A stretch of DNA of 64,000 nt from an uncultured Blautia sp. (GCA_900543715.1 UQSX01000009.1:1-64000); one strand, 5' to 3'; positions 8,094 through 17,108 are shown, counted from the stretch's first letter. Numbers and translations are program-made. Notes: generated by a model from the sequence alone, not told the origin.

Positions 8094-8588
8094 TCAATCA
8101 ATCCAAATACCATCAGTAACTGGCATTTGAGATTCACTTGCCCCTCCTTCAAAAGCGACACAAGCTACCTTCAATCGATAGTAATATCCTCCTGCAACAC
8201 TCGTGTTATAGCTTTTAGTCAGCAAAGAACTGTTATACGCCGTATCTGAAAATGTTTTTACAGTTGTCCATGTTCCGCCCTGCAATCTTTGTAATGTCAT
8301 CCTTAATTCTAGTCTATCACAAATTACTGCACCTACTACAGCTCCATATGAATTAACGGATCCATTTCCATTATTAGTCAGTCTGGCCACCCCTCTATTT
8401 AAAAAGTTTCCTCTGGTGCGATTCTCCATAATTTTCTCACTAAATGTTTCATTTGTAAGCATTGATCCGTCTATCGTTTCTCCTAAATTCCCTTGCATTG
8501 GCTCCGCATATGTAGTTACATTTATTGCCAATATCATAACTATTGCTAATAGTGCATTCACAATTTTTATTTTATATTTTTTCATCAT
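8094..8588 (-). CDS. Small exported protein, possibly DUF6147-like
   Basis: 164 residues with a clear Sec signal peptide: KKYKIKIVNALLAIVMILAIN, then cleavage near TTYAEP at about residue 28. The mature part begins acidic and then has RGNFLNRGVARLTNNGNGSV (about 58-77), a probable beta-rich domain with LELRMTLQRLQGGTW, and GGYYYRLKVACVAFEGG near 138-154. This pattern of a repeated small secreted protein ending in YYRL...V.DGI resembles the DUF6147 proteins of Lachnospiraceae, whose function is unknown; that assignment is from memory and uncertain. The start is 12 bases behind the DUF4367 gene, so the two are co-transcribed. Confidence 0.75.
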   Translation of the reverse strand: MMKKYKIKIVNALLAIVMILAINVTTYAEPMQGNLGETIDGSMLTNETFSEKIMENRTRGNFLNRGVARLTNNGNGSVNSYGAVVGAVICDRLELRMTLQRLQGGTWTTVKTFSDTAYNSSLLTKSYNTSVAGGYYYRLKVACVAFEGGASESQMPVTDGIWID

Positions 8589-8600
8589 TCATCTTTTCCC

Positions 8601-9569
8601 CTAAAATAAAATTTCTTTTGCAATGTTTTCCATTTCGTCTTTAGCAAGTTTACCAGAGAGCTCATAATATGTGTTTTTATATTCCCACTGTAACATATAT
8701 GTTGGCTGTTCATCATCTGCCTCAAAAATTTCCCATAAAATTGCTTCAGTACTACTTGATAAATCACTTTTAATTCGCCCGATTTGCGTTCCCTGGTCAC
8801 TAATTGCCATAGTTGTTGCATCCCTTTCATTAGAAAAAACCATTAGGCTAATTGACTCAGATTCATATAAGTATTGTAGAAATGCAATATGAGCACTGCT
8901 ATCTAAAGAATAGCCTATATATTCCATTCCATCTGGCAAATAATAAAATTGAGGCAATTTTATTCCAAAAGTATTCTCAATCTCTGCTCTAGCCTCATCT
9001 TCTGTAGTCGCACGTCCTAGCATCTCATCATTATTAATTTTAGTCCCAACATCATTTCCTAATATAACATCTACTTTTTCCATCACATACGCCCTGTTCG
9101 CCTCACTGGTCATGGAAACTCCAAAGATTCCAAATACTGTGATCGCCGCAACAGCGGCCCACTTTATCACCTTCTCTCCTACATTGGCAAACTTGTGTCT
9201 ATGAGTTGCTTTATTTTGGATTTTATTCGTTTCAATATTCAATTTTTCATTATTCAGTTTTTCGCTTATAACTGTTTCTTCTGTAGTTCTACTACTCTTT
9301 TCCTTGGGTTGATCTTCGCTTACTTTCGTTTGTGCAGAATCAGGCTCCGATTGAATGGTACCCTGCTCTTTTGCCTTCTGCAGAAGCATCTGGAATTTTT
9401 CTTCTGTGGGTTCCCAGTCTTCAGAATCGGGGATCTCATCAATCTCTTTTGCGATAGCCTCCGCTTCCGCCATAAATTGCTGCTTTACCCACTGTTCAAA
9501 TTCTCGGTCATTTACTTCCTCAGCAGACTGGAGCTCTGCATTGCCGTTCTTTTCTTCTATTTTACTCAT
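8601..9569 (-). CDS. DUF4367 membrane protein, candidate anti-sigma factor
   Basis: 322 residues. The N-terminal ~130 residues are acidic and cytoplasmic (EEVNDREFEQWVKQQFMAEA near 17-36; IPDSEDWEPTEEKFQMLL near 47-64). One transmembrane helix follows (VIKWAAVAAITVFGIFGVSM, about 134-153), then an outside domain with the DUF4367 pattern FGIKLPQFYYLPDGMEYIG and a YMLQWEYKNTYYELSG close. Such single-span proteins are often encoded beside sigma factors and act as anti-sigma-like sensors. The sigma gene here (10705-11274) is on the same strand, but murG on the other strand lies between. Partnership is inference. Confidence 0.8.
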   Translation of the reverse strand: MSKIEEKNGNAELQSAEEVNDREFEQWVKQQFMAEAEAIAKEIDEIPDSEDWEPTEEKFQMLLQKAKEQGTIQSEPDSAQTKVSEDQPKEKSSRTTEETVISEKLNNEKLNIETNKIQNKATHRHKFANVGEKVIKWAAVAAITVFGIFGVSMTSEANRAYVMEKVDVILGNDVGTKINNDEMLGRATTEDEARAEIENTFGIKLPQFYYLPDGMEYIGYSLDSSAHIAFLQYLYESESISLMVFSNERDATTMAISDQGTQIGRIKSDLSSSTEAILWEIFEADDEQPTYMLQWEYKNTYYELSGKLAKDEMENIAKEILF

Positions 9570-9586
9570 GAAACTCCTATCTTTTC

Positions 9587-9615
9587 TTGACTTTTCCCCG
9601 CAAGTGTATCATATT
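9587..9615 (+). promoter_or_regulatory. Candidate murG promoter
   Basis: TTGACT, 17 bases, then CATATT, about 37 bases ahead of the murG ATG, which has its own GGAGG. The -10 match is only moderate. Confidence 0.4.
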
Positions 9616-9651
9616 ATCTTATAGTTACATTTTTGAATCAGGAGGAACACC

Positions 9652-10716
9652 ATGAAGCATATCGTTCTTACCGGCGGAGGTACTGCCGGACATGTAACCC
9701 CAAACATTGCCATGATACCCAGGTTAAAAGAACTGGGATATAAAATTTCTTATATTGGTTCCTACGAAGGAATCGAAAAAAAACTTATTGAGGAATTGGG
9801 AATCCCCTATTATGGAATTTCCTCTGGAAAATTAAGACGGTACTTTGACGTCAAAAACTTTACAGATCCGTTCCGGGTTCTGAAAGGATTCATGGAAGCC
9901 AAAAAGCTTATGAAGGAGCTGAAACCCGACGTTGTATTTTCCAAAGGCGGTTTTGTCACAGTTCCTGTAGTGATTGCTGCCAGCAGGAAAAAAATTCCTA
10001 CCTTTATCCACGAATCTGATATGACACCGGGACTTGCCAACAAAATCTGTATTCCCTTCGCCACGAAGGTCTGCTGTAACTTCCCGGAAACAGTTTCCCA
10101 TCTTCCTGAAGATAAGGCTGTTCTTACCGGAACCCCTATCCGCCAGGAACTTCTCACCGGAAGCAGAGACAAAGGCTTAGCATTTACTGGTTTTTCTCCC
10201 AATAAGCCGGTTATTCTCATTATCGGAGGAAGTCTGGGCGCTACTGCCGTTAATCAGGCGGTAAGGGCCATTTTGCCTGAGCTTCTCCAGGACTTTCAAG
10301 TTATACATCTCTGCGGTAAAGGCAAATTAGATGAAAGTCTTAAAGACACCAAAGGTTATGTACAGTATGAATATATCAAGAAAGAGCTGGCCGATCTTTT
10401 TGCTTTAGCAGACGTTGTAATCTCAAGAGCCGGCGCCAATGCTATCTGTGAGCTCAGCGCATTAAATAAGCCCAATCTTCTCATTCCTCTCTCCGCTCGC
10501 GCCAGCCGTGGAGATCAAATATTAAATGCACATTCTTTCGAACACCTGGGCTATAGCAAAGTTCTGGAAGAAGAGGAAATTACAAATGAATCTCTGCTGG
10601 ATGCTGTTTATGACCTTTACGAAAACAGAGAATCCTATATCACTGCAATGTCATTAAGCAAACACAAAGATTCTATTGAACAGATCGTTCAGCTTTTTGA
10701 AACGTCATTGAAGTAA
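9652..10716 (+). CDS. murG: UDP-GlcNAc:lipid I N-acetylglucosaminyltransferase MurG
   Basis: 354 residues, GT28 family. It adds GlcNAc to undecaprenyl-PP-MurNAc-pentapeptide on the inner face of the membrane to give lipid II. Seen: [11 protein letters not shown] at about 7-17 (lipid-I side loop), [12 protein letters not shown] near 122-133, [11 protein letters not shown] near 191-201 and [23 protein letters not shown] near 260-282 (UDP-GlcNAc site). The second motif differs from the common HEQNxxPG but fits a clostridial branch. The gene stands alone, not in a dcw cluster, and its 3' end overlaps the convergent sigma gene by 12 bases. The ATG follows GGAGGAACACC. Confidence 0.93.
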   Translation: MKHIVLTGGGTAGHVTPNIAMIPRLKELGYKISYIGSYEGIEKKLIEELGIPYYGISSGKLRRYFDVKNFTDPFRVLKGFMEAKKLMKELKPDVVFSKGGFVTVPVVIAASRKKIPTFIHESDMTPGLANKICIPFATKVCCNFPETVSHLPEDKAVLTGTPIRQELLTGSRDKGLAFTGFSPNKPVILIIGGSLGATAVNQAVRAILPELLQDFQVIHLCGKGKLDESLKDTKGYVQYEYIKKELADLFALADVVISRAGANAICELSALNKPNLLIPLSARASRGDQILNAHSFEHLGYSKVLEEEEITNESLLDAVYDLYENRESYITAMSLSKHKDSIEQIVQLFETSLK

Positions 10717-11274
10717 CCCTGCTTTTTCGTATATATCTTTGTAATGCTCTTTTATCCACATTTTCATTCTGTGTTTCTTGGCTCTCAGATTTCCCACTGA
10801 GATGCCAAGAGCACGAGCTGCCTCTTCTGCACTTTCACCTTCCACAACAGTTCTCATTATAATTTCATACCACTCACTGTTCTTTTTGGCCAAATCCTCA
10901 AATAATTTTCCTGTCAATTCTTTTAGCATGATCTTATGAGCAATTTCATCCTCGAAGAAATCTTGTTTTATATCGCCGATCCATTCTGCTGCATTATCCA
11001 GATACTCTTTATCCTCATCAAGGGACATGGATGCTGTAACTTCATGCACCTGATATGCTTTCCTGCAAAAGTCTATGGCTTTTCTCTTAGCATTTACCAG
11101 AAACCATTGATAGTAATAGTCTTCCTTCAAAGTATCTGCTTTCATTGAAAATAAAAGAAATACTTCCTGACATACATCATCCGCAAAATCCAGATCATTC
11201 AAAACACTGAACGCAACTTTCTTTACTAAACGATAGTATTGCTGATAGATTTCCCGAAATCGTTCTTCGTTCAT
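10705..11274 (-). CDS. Sigma-70 family RNA polymerase sigma factor (ECF-like)
   Basis: 189 residues with region 2 ([17 protein letters not shown] and [11 protein letters not shown] at about 6-45) and region 4 ([25 protein letters not shown] near 150-174), with no region 3, as in small alternative sigma factors. Region 4 should bind -35 elements. It is 17 bases downstream of the HIT gene on the same strand. Its natural partner may be the DUF4367 protein, the next minus-strand gene about 1.1 kb away past murG. Confidence 0.88.
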   Translation of the reverse strand: MNEERFREIYQQYYRLVKKVAFSVLNDLDFADDVCQEVFLLFSMKADTLKEDYYYQWFLVNAKRKAIDFCRKAYQVHEVTASMSLDEDKEYLDNAAEWIGDIKQDFFEDEIAHKIMLKELTGKLFEDLAKKNSEWYEIIMRTVVEGESAEEAARALGISVGNLRAKKHRMKMWIKEHYKDIYEKAGLLQ

Positions 11275-11291
11275 CTTTTGTATCCATTCTC

Positions 11292-11699
11292 TTATTTTAA
11301 AGAAAATTTTGACAGAATCTCTTCTTTGTCTTCAGGAGTCAGTGTTCCTGGAGTCCAGGAAATGCCTGCTTCATCACCATCTCTTCTGGGAATCAAGTGC
11401 ATGTGAAAATGAAATACCGTCTGTCCTGCAGCCCTTCCATTATTTTGGACTACATTATATCCGTCGCACTTTAGTATCTCTTTCATTTCTGTAATCACCT
11501 TTTTCGCCAGTACCATCGCATCTGCTGCAAGTGTTTCCGGCAGTTCATACAGATTTTCATAATGGGCCTTCGGAAGGATCAATGCATGTCCCTTGGTCGC
11601 AGGTCCAAGATCCAGGATCACCCTGAATTCTTCATCCTCATAGAGGGTCGCTGATGGTATTTCTCCATTAGCAATTTTACAAAAAATACAATCATTCAT
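11292..11699 (-). CDS. HIT-family nucleotide hydrolase
   Basis: 135 residues, typical Hit/HINT-like. CIFCKIANGEIP at the N-terminus has the CxxC zinc pair, KGHALILPKAHYENLYEL is near 36-53, and the catalytic histidine triad HFHMHLIPR is near 97-105. Such proteins cleave AMP-lysine, adenosine phosphoramidates or similar nucleotides; the real substrate is unknown. It probably leads a unit with the sigma gene. Confidence 0.92.
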   Translation of the reverse strand: MNDCIFCKIANGEIPSATLYEDEEFRVILDLGPATKGHALILPKAHYENLYELPETLAADAMVLAKKVITEMKEILKCDGYNVVQNNGRAAGQTVFHFHMHLIPRRDGDEAGISWTPGTLTPEDKEEILSKFSLK

Positions 11700-11728
11700 C
11701 TTTATTTTTCTCCTTTCCTATATAATAT

Positions 11729-11743
11729 CCGAATTAAATTCGG
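11729..11743. promoter_or_regulatory. Perfect 15-base inverted repeat in a divergent promoter region
   Basis: CCGAATT-A-AATTCGG is an exact palindrome around one base. It sits between the HIT gene (minus) and the histidine kinase (plus) and overlaps AT-rich -10-like sequence, so it looks like an operator. The binding protein is unknown. Confidence 0.5.
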
Positions 11744-11755
11744 TATATGTGACAC

Positions 11756-11766
11756 TTTTGTCGAAA
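11756..11766 (+). promoter_or_regulatory. Spo0A box-like site upstream of the orphan kinase
   Basis: TTTTGTCGAAA contains the core TGTCGAA of the Spo0A-binding site and lies 87 bases ahead of the kinase start. A weaker relative (TGTCAAA) occurs at 13385. Confidence 0.55.
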
Positions 11767-11852
11767 TTTGGCATTTTTTGTATAACAAATTTGGTTGCTA
11801 TTTGAAATTTTCAGTGCTAAACTATCTACGAAAAAAATTTGGGAGGAATATT

Positions 11853-12581
11853 ATGGAATCGCAAACAAGCTCTTCTATATTTTCTGCATCAGGAAATAAC
11901 AATTCTGACTATAAGGCCCTTTATCAGGAGTCACAGGTAAAACAGCAGTTTCTGCTGTCACAGATTTCTCATGAAATCCGCAATCCGGTAACCCTTATCA
12001 ACAGCTTTCTTCAGCTTTTTGAAAGCCACCACCCAGAAATCACAAAAGATGACTGCTGGGAAAAGATCATGGAAAACATGAGTTTTCTCAGAGCCTTGCT
12101 GGAAGAATTTTCTTCCTTTAATAATTCTGCAAAACTAAATTTACGGGAGATAAATCTGGACAGCATTGTGCGGGAGACTGTAGCGTCTGTTGCTCCAATC
12201 TGCCAGGATCTGGGGATCTCCGTTCTTTACGAAAAGGAAACCGCAATTCCCCTGATAACCGCTGATCCTACAAAAATCCGTCAGGTCCTCCTGAATCTCC
12301 TTACCAATGCCAGGGAAGCTATCGGAAGCCAGGGATTGATCCGCTGCTCACTGAGCTGTGACGGTAATAATCTTTATCTATGTGTAAAAGACACCGGAGC
12401 TGGTATTCCTGCTAATTATCAGAAAGATATTTTTGAACCTTTTGTCACTCACAAACAAGGCGGTACCGGTCTTGGTCTGGCCATTTGTCAAAAGATCGTA
12501 TCCGCTCACCAAGGCCACATTTTCTTCCGTTCTGCCGCCGGAGAAGATACTGCCTTCACAGTGATACTACCGATCACCTGA
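11853..12581 (+). CDS. Orphan sensor histidine kinase without membrane or sensor domain
   Basis: 242 residues from the ATG at 11853, chosen because GGGAGG lies 6 bases upstream; the frame opens earlier without a site. It has a short N-terminus, then the phospho-acceptor SQISHEIRNPVTLI near 35-48, an N box (RQVLLNLLTNAREAI near 148-162), G1 (VKDTGAGIP) and G2 (GGTGLGLAICQKIV). There is no transmembrane segment or PAS domain and no adjacent response regulator. This resembles cytoplasmic sporulation-type kinases feeding Spo0A, an idea supported by the Spo0A-box-like site upstream. Its 3' end overlaps the convergent rhomboid gene by 15 bases. Confidence 0.88.
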   Translation: MESQTSSSIFSASGNNNSDYKALYQESQVKQQFLLSQISHEIRNPVTLINSFLQLFESHHPEITKDDCWEKIMENMSFLRALLEEFSSFNNSAKLNLREINLDSIVRETVASVAPICQDLGISVLYEKETAIPLITADPTKIRQVLLNLLTNAREAIGSQGLIRCSLSCDGNNLYLCVKDTGAGIPANYQKDIFEPFVTHKQGGTGLGLAICQKIVSAHQGHIFFRSAAGEDTAFTVILPIT

Positions 12582-13196
12582 TCGTTTCGGCTTTTTTCTC
12601 TTATGATAAAAAAGAATCCCTAAAAGAAATCCGCAAAGCAGGCCTCCCAGATGAGCAATGTTATTCACGCCAGTGCTGGTCAGTCCATGATATAAAGACA
12701 GAAAGGCCAGTATAAGAAGCTGTCGGGAACTAAAGTTCTCTATATGTCCTTTATTTCTGATCACAATATACAGTAATCCGCCAATTACAGCGAATACAGC
12801 TCCGGAGGCCCCGGCAGATACTACATATTCTTTAGAATAAAGTTCATGGAAAAGGGATAGCAGATTTGCTCCTGCACCGCCCAGAAGATAAAGAAGTCCG
12901 TATCTTATTTTGCCCAGATTTCTTTCCAGGCAGTCTCCGATAAAAAGGAGTACCAGCATATTATTGCCCAAATGTTGGATACCGAAGTGAAGAAACATAG
13001 CCGTAAACAGGCGATAATATTCATGCTGCTGCATAATATCCAAAGTTCCTGCTGCCCCCCACCTAAGCATATGGTTTACGTCTTCCCAGGATCCTGTGAA
13101 TTCAACCAGGAGAAATACCAGGATATTTAATAATATAATCGTATGATTTACCGGCGCCTGTTTCCAAAAGGCAATGGCTTGTTTAAAATCTTTCAA
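12567..13196 (-). CDS. Rhomboid-family intramembrane serine protease
   Basis: 209 residues, six predicted membrane helices. The catalytic serine is in SAGASGAVFAVIGG (GxSG, about 127-140) and the histidine in NNIAHLGGLLCGFLLG near 178-193. The helix-1 region TIILLNILVFLLVEFTGSW and the HFGIQHLGNNMLVLL segment (helix 2) fit the family. Rhomboids cut membrane proteins within the bilayer; the substrate is unknown. Confidence 0.93.
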   Translation of the reverse strand: MKDFKQAIAFWKQAPVNHTIILLNILVFLLVEFTGSWEDVNHMLRWGAAGTLDIMQQHEYYRLFTAMFLHFGIQHLGNNMLVLLFIGDCLERNLGKIRYGLLYLLGGAGANLLSLFHELYSKEYVVSAGASGAVFAVIGGLLYIVIRNKGHIENFSSRQLLILAFLSLYHGLTSTGVNNIAHLGGLLCGFLLGILFYHKRKKPKRSGDR

Positions 13197-13469
13197 TTTC
13201 TCTATATTCTTTCTACTTTTCTAATTTAAGTGTATTATAAAACTTCTACCATGCATATGCAAGATATACTCTATATTGTCTTAAAAATTTAGCCAACTTA
13301 TCTAAATTTCTCCTGCATAATTATGCTTTTTAAGAACCGCAAAATCTTCAGCCGCCATCTTTTCAGCCGAATTGACTATATTTTTGTCAAATTTTAATGG
13401 TTTTTGGCATCTGTAATTCCATACATTTTATATACTGTTTCCAAACTCTCTTTTTGTATATTATTTTAC
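13197..13469. other. AT-rich gene-free stretch ahead of the Tad operon
   Basis: No gene was found. It holds the presumed rhomboid promoter on the minus strand and a TGTCAAA motif at 13385-13391 that is one base from a Spo0A-box core. Confidence 0.4.
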
Positions 13470-13498
13470 TTTACACAGCCATTTCATGAGGGTATAAT
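13470..13498 (+). promoter_or_regulatory. Promoter of the Tad pilus operon
   Basis: TTTACA, 17 bases, TATAAT. Transcription would start near 13505, giving a leader of about 115 bases before the first gene. GGACCG-TT-CGGTCC at 13563-13576 lies in that leader and may be an operator. Confidence 0.65.
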
Positions 13499-13618
13499 TT
13501 GGCTTACATCAGCAGAAGAGCTTTTCCTTTATGGGAGAATCTCAGGTATCTTTTATTTCTAAGGACCGTTCGGTCCAAGTTTCCATTCCAAAATTGTATT
13601 ATGAAAAGAGGTGATAAC

Positions 13619-14128
13619 GTGCCCGTCCGGGAAATGCTTCTTTTAATCGTTGCCGGCGGAGGGCTTCTAATGGACCTGTTGCAGGAAAAGGTAGATAACC
13701 GGCTGATCTGCCTGGGCTTTGGTTTCGGCTTTATTCTGGCGCTTATGTCTCACAGCATATCCGGAATCCTGAATTTTTTCTTCGGTATTCTCTTTCCCTT
13801 ATTTTCTCTTCTTCCACTCTTCTACTTTCATATGATCGGAGGAGGCGATATAAAGCTTCTTTCTGCCCTGGGAAGCATTCTTGGCTGTCCAAAAACTATT
13901 GGACTGCTGATCTTATCATTCCTTACGGGAGCAATTCTTTCCATAGCATTTCTTATTTTCTGCGGAAATCTGAAAGAACGCATTTCTTATTTTATAAGGT
14001 ATTTCTATGATCACAGAGAAACTGGAAGTACAAAGGGATATCGGAAAGAAGGGCTGCAGCCAGAAAATTTTCATTTTACTGTTCCCATTTTTGTTGGAAT
14101 TCTTTTATTGATAGGAGGCTGCTATTGA
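13619..14128 (+). CDS. Prepilin peptidase, A24 family (TadV/CpaA-like), first copy
   Basis: 169 residues from GTG 13619, chosen because AGAGGTGAT ends 4-5 bases before it. An ATG at 13601 is in frame but has no site. This aspartic protease removes prepilin leaders at the membrane. The two catalytic aspartates are in MDLLQEKVDNRL near 15-26 and IGGGDIKLLSALG near 80-92, within a short all-helical protein lacking the N-methylase domain. It is the first gene of the Tad operon and overlaps the next gene by 4 bases. A second A24 enzyme sits at 20796. Confidence 0.88.
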   Translation: MPVREMLLLIVAGGGLLMDLLQEKVDNRLICLGFGFGFILALMSHSISGILNFFFGILFPLFSLLPLFYFHMIGGGDIKLLSALGSILGCPKTIGLLILSFLTGAILSIAFLIFCGNLKERISYFIRYFYDHRETGSTKGYRKEGLQPENFHFTVPIFVGILLLIGGCY

Positions 14129-15126
14129 AAAAAGATATGATTGCTGTCTGCGACTCTGAAGCAGGTTATGCTGGAAATTTAGCAGAATATTTAAACGCTA
14201 AAAAAAAGCTGCCTTTTTATGCAGAAGCATTTACCAGTTCTGAAATATTCTGTCAGTATGCAGAAAAAAATCACCCTAAATTTCTTCTCATCGCAGAAGA
14301 AAATCTAAACAGCCAGATTCAGGCACTCCAAATTCCAAATATGATTCTGCTCTCTGCAGACAGAGGCCAGGAAGCATGTTCTAAAAAATCCATTTACAAA
14401 TATCAGTCTGCGGAAAGCCTTATACGCGAAGTAATGTCCTATTGCAGTGAAACAGTACGTTCAGAAGTCTCTTACAGCTATGAGAAAAAAATTCACTTGG
14501 CTGGAATCTACTCACCTATCGGCAGATGCGGAAAAACACTTTTTTCCCTTACCGCCGGCCAGATATGGGGGGAGGAGCGAAATGTTCTTTATATCAATAT
14601 GGAGGATTTTTCCGGCTGGCAATTCTTTTCTCCTAATACCTCCTCTGAAAACTTAAGCGACCTTTTCTATTGTCTTCGCAAAGGCAGATCTATCCCTGAT
14701 CTTAGCGCTCTTATACACACCTGGGGGAATCTGGACTATATTCTTCCGGTCTCCTCTTTTGAGGATCTGCGCAGTATAAGTTTTAAAGAATGGACGGAAT
14801 TTTTTGAATATCTAGAAAAGGATAGCAGTTACCAGCTTCTGGTTCTGGATATCGGAAATGGGACTGACCAGCTGTTTTCTATACTTGAACTCTGTACCCA
14901 GGTTTATATGCCAGTTTTAGATGATTGGGTTTCCCGGCAAAAAATCGCACAATTTAAAGAAATGGCCAATTATCTCTCCGATGATCTGGAAGAAAAAATT
15001 CTGGAACTTCATCTGCCTTTTGCTCCCTGTACAGATAAAAGTGCGGACTTTCCAAAAAATCTTCTGTGGGGAAAATGGGGGACCGATATCAGGAAAATTC
15101 TGGAGGTGACAGCTTTCCATGGATAA
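14125..15126 (+). CDS. CpaE/TadZ-like ATPase with N-terminal receiver-like domain
   Basis: 333 residues from TTG 14125, preceded by ATAGGAGG. The N-terminal ~110 residues look like a degenerate response-regulator receiver (MIAVCDSEAGYAGNLAEYL, then PKFLLIAEENL). Residues ~120-330 form a MinD/ParA-type P-loop domain. Its Walker A is unusual: SPIGRCGKTLFS lacks the signature lysine of KGGxGKT. LLVLDIGNGTDQLF near 240 is the Walker B region. TadZ/CpaE proteins place the pilus machine at the cell pole. The gene is coupled to its neighbours by 4- and 8-base overlaps. Confidence 0.85.
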   Translation: MKKDMIAVCDSEAGYAGNLAEYLNAKKKLPFYAEAFTSSEIFCQYAEKNHPKFLLIAEENLNSQIQALQIPNMILLSADRGQEACSKKSIYKYQSAESLIREVMSYCSETVRSEVSYSYEKKIHLAGIYSPIGRCGKTLFSLTAGQIWGEERNVLYINMEDFSGWQFFSPNTSSENLSDLFYCLRKGRSIPDLSALIHTWGNLDYILPVSSFEDLRSISFKEWTEFFEYLEKDSSYQLLVLDIGNGTDQLFSILELCTQVYMPVLDDWVSRQKIAQFKEMANYLSDDLEEKILELHLPFAPCTDKSADFPKNLLWGKWGTDIRKILEVTAFHG

Positions 15127-16321
15127 ATCTCAAGCTCTGCTTGGCAGACTGCGCACACAGCTTGCTTCAGATCTGGAAAACACCTGGGAAGTTTCTGACG
15201 AAGAAGTCCTGGAGATTATTGACCGCCTCCTTTTAAACGAAAGCAAAACCTCTTATTTATCCCTGAGCCGGTTAGAAGAGCTGCGAATGGAGCTTTTCCG
15301 CTCTCTGCGAAAAATGGATGTACTTGAAGAGCTGTTAGAAAATGACTCCATCACTGAGATTATGGTAAATCGCTGGGATCAGATCTTCATTGAGCAGGAA
15401 GGGCAGCTCAGCCCCTGGAAAAAAACATTCTCCTCGCCAGAAAAACTGGAAGATGTCATCAGCCAAATCGCTTCCCGGTGTAACCGGGTGATCAACACGC
15501 TCCAGCCTGTTGTGGACGCCCGTCTTCCTGGCGGCGAACGAGTGCATGCCGTAATTCCTCCTGTAGCCCTGGACGGTCCGGTACTCACTATCCGTAAGTT
15601 TCCCCGGGAGCCAATCACCATGAAAAAACTTCTGGATCTGGGCAGTCTTACTCCAGAGGCAGCCGCCTTTCTCCAAAAGGCTGTAGAAGCAGGTTATACC
15701 ATCCTCATAGGCGGAGGAACCGGTTCCGGAAAAACAACCTTCCTAAACGCACTATCCCAATATATTCCTCAGGATCAGAGGGTAATTACCATTGAAGACA
15801 ATGCCGAACTGCAGATACAGGGAATCCCCAATCTGATAAGACTGGAGTGCAGGCAGGCAAACATTGAAAAATCTCAGGAAATAACGATTGCTGATCTTCT
15901 CAAAGCATGTCTGCGGATGCGTCCCAGCCGGATCATCGTAGGCGAAGTCCGCTCAGGAGAAGCCGCACAGCTTCTCCAGGCAGTCAATGTAGGAAACGAC
16001 GGAAGTCTTTCCACCATACATGCCAACACTTGTCAGGATATGGTCAGCAGATTGGAAACTATGGTTCTCATGGGAATCCAGCTTCCCATTCCCGTGATCC
16101 GCAGACAGATCGTCTCGGGTTTTGACCTGTTCATACATCTGGGAAGAATGAAGGACAAAAGCCGCAAAGTTCTTGAAATTGCGGAAATAGAAGGTATGAA
16201 TGGAGAAGAAGTACGTTTAAATCCTCTGTTTATACGGGATGATGAGTTAAAAAAGGTCGGCAAAATGCTTCACCGAGAAAAGTTCAGAAAGGCAGGCATC
16301 CTCTATGATGAAGAACTTTAA
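15119..16321 (+). CDS. CpaF/TadA secretion ATPase
   Basis: 400 residues, the VirB11/CpaF hexameric ATPase that drives Flp pilus assembly. An N-terminal helical part (1-70) is followed by NDSITEIMVN at 75-84, INTLQPVVDARLPGGERVHA near 125-144, TIRKFPREPITM near 157-168, Walker A GGGTGSGKTT at 198-207, the Asp box ITIEDNAEL near 224, Walker B RIIVGEVRSGEA near 269 and the His box STIHAN near 294. Length and motifs are complete. It overlaps the CpaE gene by 8 bases and TadB by 17. Confidence 0.96.
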   Translation: MDKSQALLGRLRTQLASDLENTWEVSDEEVLEIIDRLLLNESKTSYLSLSRLEELRMELFRSLRKMDVLEELLENDSITEIMVNRWDQIFIEQEGQLSPWKKTFSSPEKLEDVISQIASRCNRVINTLQPVVDARLPGGERVHAVIPPVALDGPVLTIRKFPREPITMKKLLDLGSLTPEAAAFLQKAVEAGYTILIGGGTGSGKTTFLNALSQYIPQDQRVITIEDNAELQIQGIPNLIRLECRQANIEKSQEITIADLLKACLRMRPSRIIVGEVRSGEAAQLLQAVNVGNDGSLSTIHANTCQDMVSRLETMVLMGIQLPIPVIRRQIVSGFDLFIHLGRMKDKSRKVLEIAEIEGMNGEEVRLNPLFIRDDELKKVGKMLHREKFRKAGILYDEEL

Positions 16322-17108
16322 TAATTTCAGAAAGGCAGGTCATCAAAAGCATAAAGCTGCGGGAAAAACTTCCATTTATCAATATTATAGAATATCCTGG
16401 AAAAAATATTTCCGTTTTACAGGGGAGGCTCTCCTTCTGTGCCTCGGAATGAATTATCTGTTTTATCAAAGAATTCTGGCTTTTTTCTTCCTATGGCCGC
16501 TGGGTATATGGTACATCTTCCAGCGGAAAAACAGAGAGAAAAAACTGCAGAAAAACAGGCTTTGGATGCAGTTCCGAGATGCCCTTGCCGGGCTTCAGGT
16601 AAGCATTGCTGCAGGATACTCTATAGAAAATGCCATCAAAGAAGCAAGAAAAGACCTGGAAAAAATTTATGGAAAAAAGGGTGAAATGACAGCAGAATTT
16701 TATCATATCGAAACTCAGCTGGAACATGGCGTTTCTATCGAAAAGCTGTTGGCCGAGCTTGGCAGCCGCAGTGGAATTGAGGACATACAGAATTTTTCTC
16801 AGATTCTTATACAGTCAAAAAAAATGGGTGGAAATATGCGTAAGGTCCTTCAGGAATGTATTTCCACTATGGAGGAACAGATGGATGTAAAAAAAGAAAT
16901 CCAGACAATGCTGGCTTCCAGAAAACTGGAACAACGGATTATGAGCGTCATCCCTCTTGGAATGATCTTGTATATGCAGTGTACCTCTGCTTCTTTTTTA
17001 TCCGTACTATATAGAAATACGGCTGGTGTCTGTATCATGACACTATGTCTGGGCATTTATCTCTGTGCTTATCACTGGGCAGAAAGGTTGGTGGATATTG
17101 AAGTTTAA
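16305..17108 (+). CDS. TadB-like inner-membrane platform protein (type II secretion F family)
   Basis: 267 residues. Two hydrophobic helices near 42-70 (LLLCLGMNYLFYQ, FFLWPLGIWYIF) precede the cytoplasmic T2SSF domain with FRDALAGLQVSIAAGYSIENAI near 88-109 and FSQILIQSKKMGGNMRKVLQE near 165-185. Two C-terminal helices follow (IPLGMILYMQC, GVCIMTLCLGIYLC). TadB pairs with TadC as the membrane platform turned by CpaF. Confidence 0.9.
   Translation: MMKNFNNFRKAGHQKHKAAGKTSIYQYYRISWKKYFRFTGEALLLCLGMNYLFYQRILAFFFLWPLGIWYIFQRKNREKKLQKNRLWMQFRDALAGLQVSIAAGYSIENAIKEARKDLEKIYGKKGEMTAEFYHIETQLEHGVSIEKLLAELGSRSGIEDIQNFSQILIQSKKMGGNMRKVLQECISTMEEQMDVKKEIQTMLASRKLEQRIMSVIPLGMILYMQCTSASFLSVLYRNTAGVCIMTLCLGIYLCAYHWAERLVDIEV

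Noticed and set aside
13563-13576. GGACCG-TT-CGGTCC palindrome as a mobile-element end
   Set aside because: No partner copy, target duplication or transposase nearby; it is more likely an operator or chance.
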